Of a stretch of 64,000 nucleotides of DNA, positions 61,544 to 64,000 are shown one piece after another. The stretch comes from Gemmatimonadota bacterium (lineage in GTDB: Bacteria; Gemmatimonadota; Gemmatimonadetes; Longimicrobiales; Gaopeijiaceae): positions 1 through 64,000 of the forward strand of contig JAJDXG010000039.1 of NCBI GenBank assembly GCA_022823365.1, read 5' to 3'. Positions within the stretch are counted from its first letter, which is position 1. Every line of letters begins with the position of its first letter. A program made the position numbers and the translations under genes. A model generated the notes under the pieces. That model made no database searches. It was not told the origin of the DNA and worked only from the letters and a program-made list of their open reading frames with translations.

Positions 61544-62797
61544 GTGAATCCAGTGAGATGGCTCGGCAGCGCGCTCGTGCTTCTCCCGGTGCTGCTGCCG
61601 GCGATGGCCGACGCCCAGGATGCCGAAGCGGCGCAGCGCACGGGCAGCGTTTTCGGTCGCATCGTCGACCAGGACACCTTCCAGCCGGTCGCGGGAGTGA
61701 TGGTCCGCATCTCGGTGCCGGACGGAGTGCTGCAGGAGATCTCCGGGGCGAACGGGACCTTTCTCATCGACGATGTCCCCGTGGGCGAGCGCGTGGTGGT
61801 CATGGAGCACATCGCCTACGGCGAATACGCGCAGCATGTGGGTGTCGAGGCGGGAAGGGACCTGAGGATCGAGGCGTTCATGTCGCCGCGCGCCATCCAG
61901 TTCCAGCCCCTCGTGGTCGAAGCGCTCAGCGAGGTCGAGCGCCGCCGCATCACCTCCGGGTTCAGCGTCAACGAGATCCCGGTGGAGGAAATCGAGGAGG
62001 CGGCCCGCACCGGCCAGCACCTGGGGGATCTGCTGCGCGGCGGCATGTCCGGCATACGCGTGCGCGGCGGCTCAAGGGGCGGTGGCCGGCTGTGCGTGGA
62101 GTATCGAGGCAGCGGAGCCGGCGAGTGCGACGAGATCGCCGTGTACCTGGACGGGGTGGCGGTGGCCGATCCCGGGCAGATCTACTCGAGTCTCTCTCTG
62201 GACGATATTGAGCGTGTCGAGGTCCTTTCTCCCCTGGAGGCGGTGATCCGTTACGGCGACCGCGGCGCGCGCGGGGCCCTCCTGGTCGAGTCGCGGCTTC
62301 CGAGCCTCCCGGAGCGGCAGAACCCGTTTCGTACATCTTCCAGGCGAGGCTGGGACTGGTCGCTGGAGGAGGAGTCGCACCCGTCGGCGAAGGTCTTCGG
62401 GAGCACGATTCTGGCCAACGCGCTGGGCGTGGGGCTCGGGTACCTGACCCTGAAGCAGTGCGTGGGGATCGTATCCACCGACCATGGCACGCAGTTCGAC
62501 ACCCAGTGCGGAGCTCTGACCACGATGGCGACCGGCGTGTTCGCGCTGAGCCTGCCCGGTGCCGCAGGGAGCCTCGCGGCAACGCGCTCCGGGAGCACGA
62601 GGCGATCTCGTGGGCGCTTCTTTCACATCGCGATGGCCGGACTGATCTCGACCACCGCGGGATACGTGATGCTGATGCACGGGGAGGATCCGGAGTATGA
62701 CAGCAAAGGCCTCCGCATCGGCGGCATCCTCACGATGACCGTGGGCACGCCGTTGCTGCTGACCATTTCCGATCGCTTCTTCCGACACGGCCGCTGA
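61544..62797 (+). CDS. TonB-plug protein without beta-barrel, C-terminal hydrophobic segments
   Basis: 417 residues from GTG 61544. Signal peptide (ending MADAQD); CarboxypepD-reg-like sandwich (about 33-115; GSVFGRIVDQDTFQPVAGVMVRI); a plug-like domain (about 135-245; DEIAVYLDGVAVADPGQIYSSLS, IERVEVLSPLEAVIRYGDRG). Instead of a beta-barrel the last 150 residues hold four hydrophobic segments (about 290-312, 325-345, 360-380, 390-410). The plug contains two cysteines (C183, C194 region). Architecture not recognised as a named family. Confidence 0.7.
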   Translation: MNPVRWLGSALVLLPVLLPAMADAQDAEAAQRTGSVFGRIVDQDTFQPVAGVMVRISVPDGVLQEISGANGTFLIDDVPVGERVVVMEHIAYGEYAQHVGVEAGRDLRIEAFMSPRAIQFQPLVVEALSEVERRRITSGFSVNEIPVEEIEEAARTGQHLGDLLRGGMSGIRVRGGSRGGGRLCVEYRGSGAGECDEIAVYLDGVAVADPGQIYSSLSLDDIERVEVLSPLEAVIRYGDRGARGALLVESRLPSLPERQNPFRTSSRRGWDWSLEEESHPSAKVFGSTILANALGVGLGYLTLKQCVGIVSTDHGTQFDTQCGALTTMATGVFALSLPGAAGSLAATRSGSTRRSRGRFFHIAMAGLISTTAGYVMLMHGEDPEYDSKGLRIGGILTMTVGTPLLLTISDRFFRHGR

Positions 62798-62802
62798 AGC
62801 CC

Positions 62803-64000
62803 ATGAATCGCATCTCGATCCGTCGCGCGCTCGTCGTCTGGCTGGCCTCCACCGTTCTGCCCACCGCGGCGGGAGCCCAGTCCCTTTCCCTCTCCGAAGC
62901 CACCATCGCCGACATCAACGCGGCCTTCGACGCGGGCTCGCTCACTGCGGAGCGGCTGGTTGAACTCTACCTGGCGCGCATCGAGGCCTACGACGACCAG
63001 GGGCCGGAGCTCAACGCCGTCCTGACGCTCAACCCGCAGGCGCTTGAGAGGGCACGGGCCCTGGACGAGGAGCGGCGCACCCGGGGCGCCCGCTCGCTGC
63101 TGCACGGCATCCCGGTGCTGCTCAAGGACAACGTCGATACCGGCGACATGCCCACCACCGCGGGGTCGCTCCTGCTGAAGGGTTCGGTTCCGCCCGACGA
63201 CGCCTTCATCGTGCGCAAGCTCCGGGAGGCGGGAGCCATCATCCTGGCCAAGCTCAACATGAGCGAGTTCGCGTCGGGCGTGCAGCTCAGTTCGATCGAC
63301 GGGCCCATGAGGAACCCGCACGACCTGACCCGCAATCCGTCCGGTTCCTCCGGCGGGACCGGCGTGGCCATCGCCGCCTCCTACGGCCAGCTCGGGATCG
63401 GCACCGACACCGGAGGCTCCGTGCGCGGCCCTTCCACCGCCAACGGCATCGCCGGGCTCAAGCCCACGCACGGGCTGCTCAGCCGGGACGGTATCGTGCC
63501 GCTCGCGCTCTCCTTCGACACGGCCGGCCCGATGGCCCGCCACGTCTACGACGTCGCGGCGATGATGAACGTGATGGTGGGCGTGGACCCCGCCGACGAG
63601 GCGACGCTGGCCAGCGAGGGGCGCTACGAGACCGACTACACCGCGTTCCTGGACGCGGACGCGCTGGATGGTGCCCGCATCGGCGTCGCGCGCGACTTTC
63701 TGGGCTACGACGACGAGGTCGACTGGATCATCGAGGCGGGGCTGGACGCCATGCGCGCCGCCGGGGCCACGGTGGTGGACGTGCGCTACCCGCCGTGGCT
63801 GCTCGAGGCCAAGGCCCAGTACTACCAGACCATCCGCTGGCGCGAGTTCAAGCCGCAGATCGAGGCGTACCTCGCGGACCTGGCGCCCGGGTATCCGCGC
63901 ACGCTCGAGGAGATGATCGAGCGTGCCACGAAGATCCTCGCGGCTCCCCCGGAAGGCGGCGTCCCCAACCCCACGCGCTGGACCCTCTTCGAGCAGGAGC
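62803..64000 (+). CDS. Secreted amidase-signature hydrolase (partial, runs off window)
   Basis: At least 399 residues; the 3' end is beyond the window. A signal peptide (TAAGAQS) precedes the amidase domain. Ser-cisSer-Lys triad: lysine in LLKDNVDTGD, cis-Ser region NPSGSSGGTG, nucleophile region GTDTGGSVRGPS. Amidases of this family hydrolyse amides; exported forms are seen in soil and aquatic bacteria. Substrate unknown. Follows the plug protein by five bases. Confidence 0.92.
   Translation, partial: MNRISIRRALVVWLASTVLPTAAGAQSLSLSEATIADINAAFDAGSLTAERLVELYLARIEAYDDQGPELNAVLTLNPQALERARALDEERRTRGARSLLHGIPVLLKDNVDTGDMPTTAGSLLLKGSVPPDDAFIVRKLREAGAIILAKLNMSEFASGVQLSSIDGPMRNPHDLTRNPSGSSGGTGVAIAASYGQLGIGTDTGGSVRGPSTANGIAGLKPTHGLLSRDGIVPLALSFDTAGPMARHVYDVAAMMNVMVGVDPADEATLASEGRYETDYTAFLDADALDGARIGVARDFLGYDDEVDWIIEAGLDAMRAAGATVVDVRYPPWLLEAKAQYYQTIRWREFKPQIEAYLADLAPGYPRTLEEMIERATKILAAPPEGGVPNPTRWTLFEQE

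Overview
The window is GC-rich and almost wholly coding, with frequent GTG starts and many 4-base stop/start overlaps. A SusC/SusD pair, repeated secreted beta-propeller and lipoprotein genes, a zinc-binding-residue-free L31/S14 pair and the overall gene style suggest a diderm of the Gemmatimonadota or a close relative (inference from one window; no rRNA or marker tree is available). Only one RNA gene is visible, tRNA-Lys(UUU). I saw no CRISPR array, prophage or intact insertion sequence.

Layout. 1-1.6 kb: an acyltransferase gene cut off at its 3' end, then a VapBC toxin-antitoxin pair in an AT-richer patch. 1.6-4.3 kb: aminotransferase and secreted amidohydrolase (minus strand). 4.4-12.8 kb: an extracytoplasmic redox and copper region with two multicopper oxidases, a PhoD phosphatase, an LVIVD-type propeller, a small secreted domain protein and a cytochrome c. 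12.9-17.4 kb: L31 type B, HIT hydrolase, S14, endonuclease IV, a predicted outer-membrane protein, a matrixin-like protease and Asd. 17.7-19.5 kb: a pterin operon (PTPS-like enzyme, GTP cyclohydrolase I, SDR). 19.6-27.8 kb: housekeeping and small membrane genes, acyl-CoA ligase, CutA, DUF445, and a dicarboxylate symporter. 27.8-33 kb: DUF1499-like gene, nucleotidyltransferase, M14 peptidase, beta-propeller, and a truncated DsbA-like remnant.

33.0-42.1 kb is the most coherent accessory block: NamZ-type exo-muramidase, divergent from a four-gene operon of NagZ-like GH3, a NagZ-like GH3 fused to a serine beta-lactamase-fold (AmiE-like) domain, a sodium:solute symporter and a BadF/BadG-type sugar kinase. 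Together these can be read as a route that strips muropeptides outside the cytoplasm, imports the amino sugar and phosphorylates it. The etherase MurQ is not in the window.

42.3-52.2 kb: ThrA, an Hsp20 gene with a striking sigma-54-type promoter and four upstream inverted-repeat sites, TrpS, a DHDPS-family aldolase, PurA, Ffh, and rpsP-rimM-trmD. A SusC/SusD block with two lipoproteins (52.2-57.9 kb) sits between trmD and its usual partners rplS-rnhB (58.1-59.1 kb). The window ends with tRNA-Lys, an M23 peptidase, a DAO-family oxidoreductase, a TonB-plug protein without a beta-barrel, and an amidase that runs off the edge.
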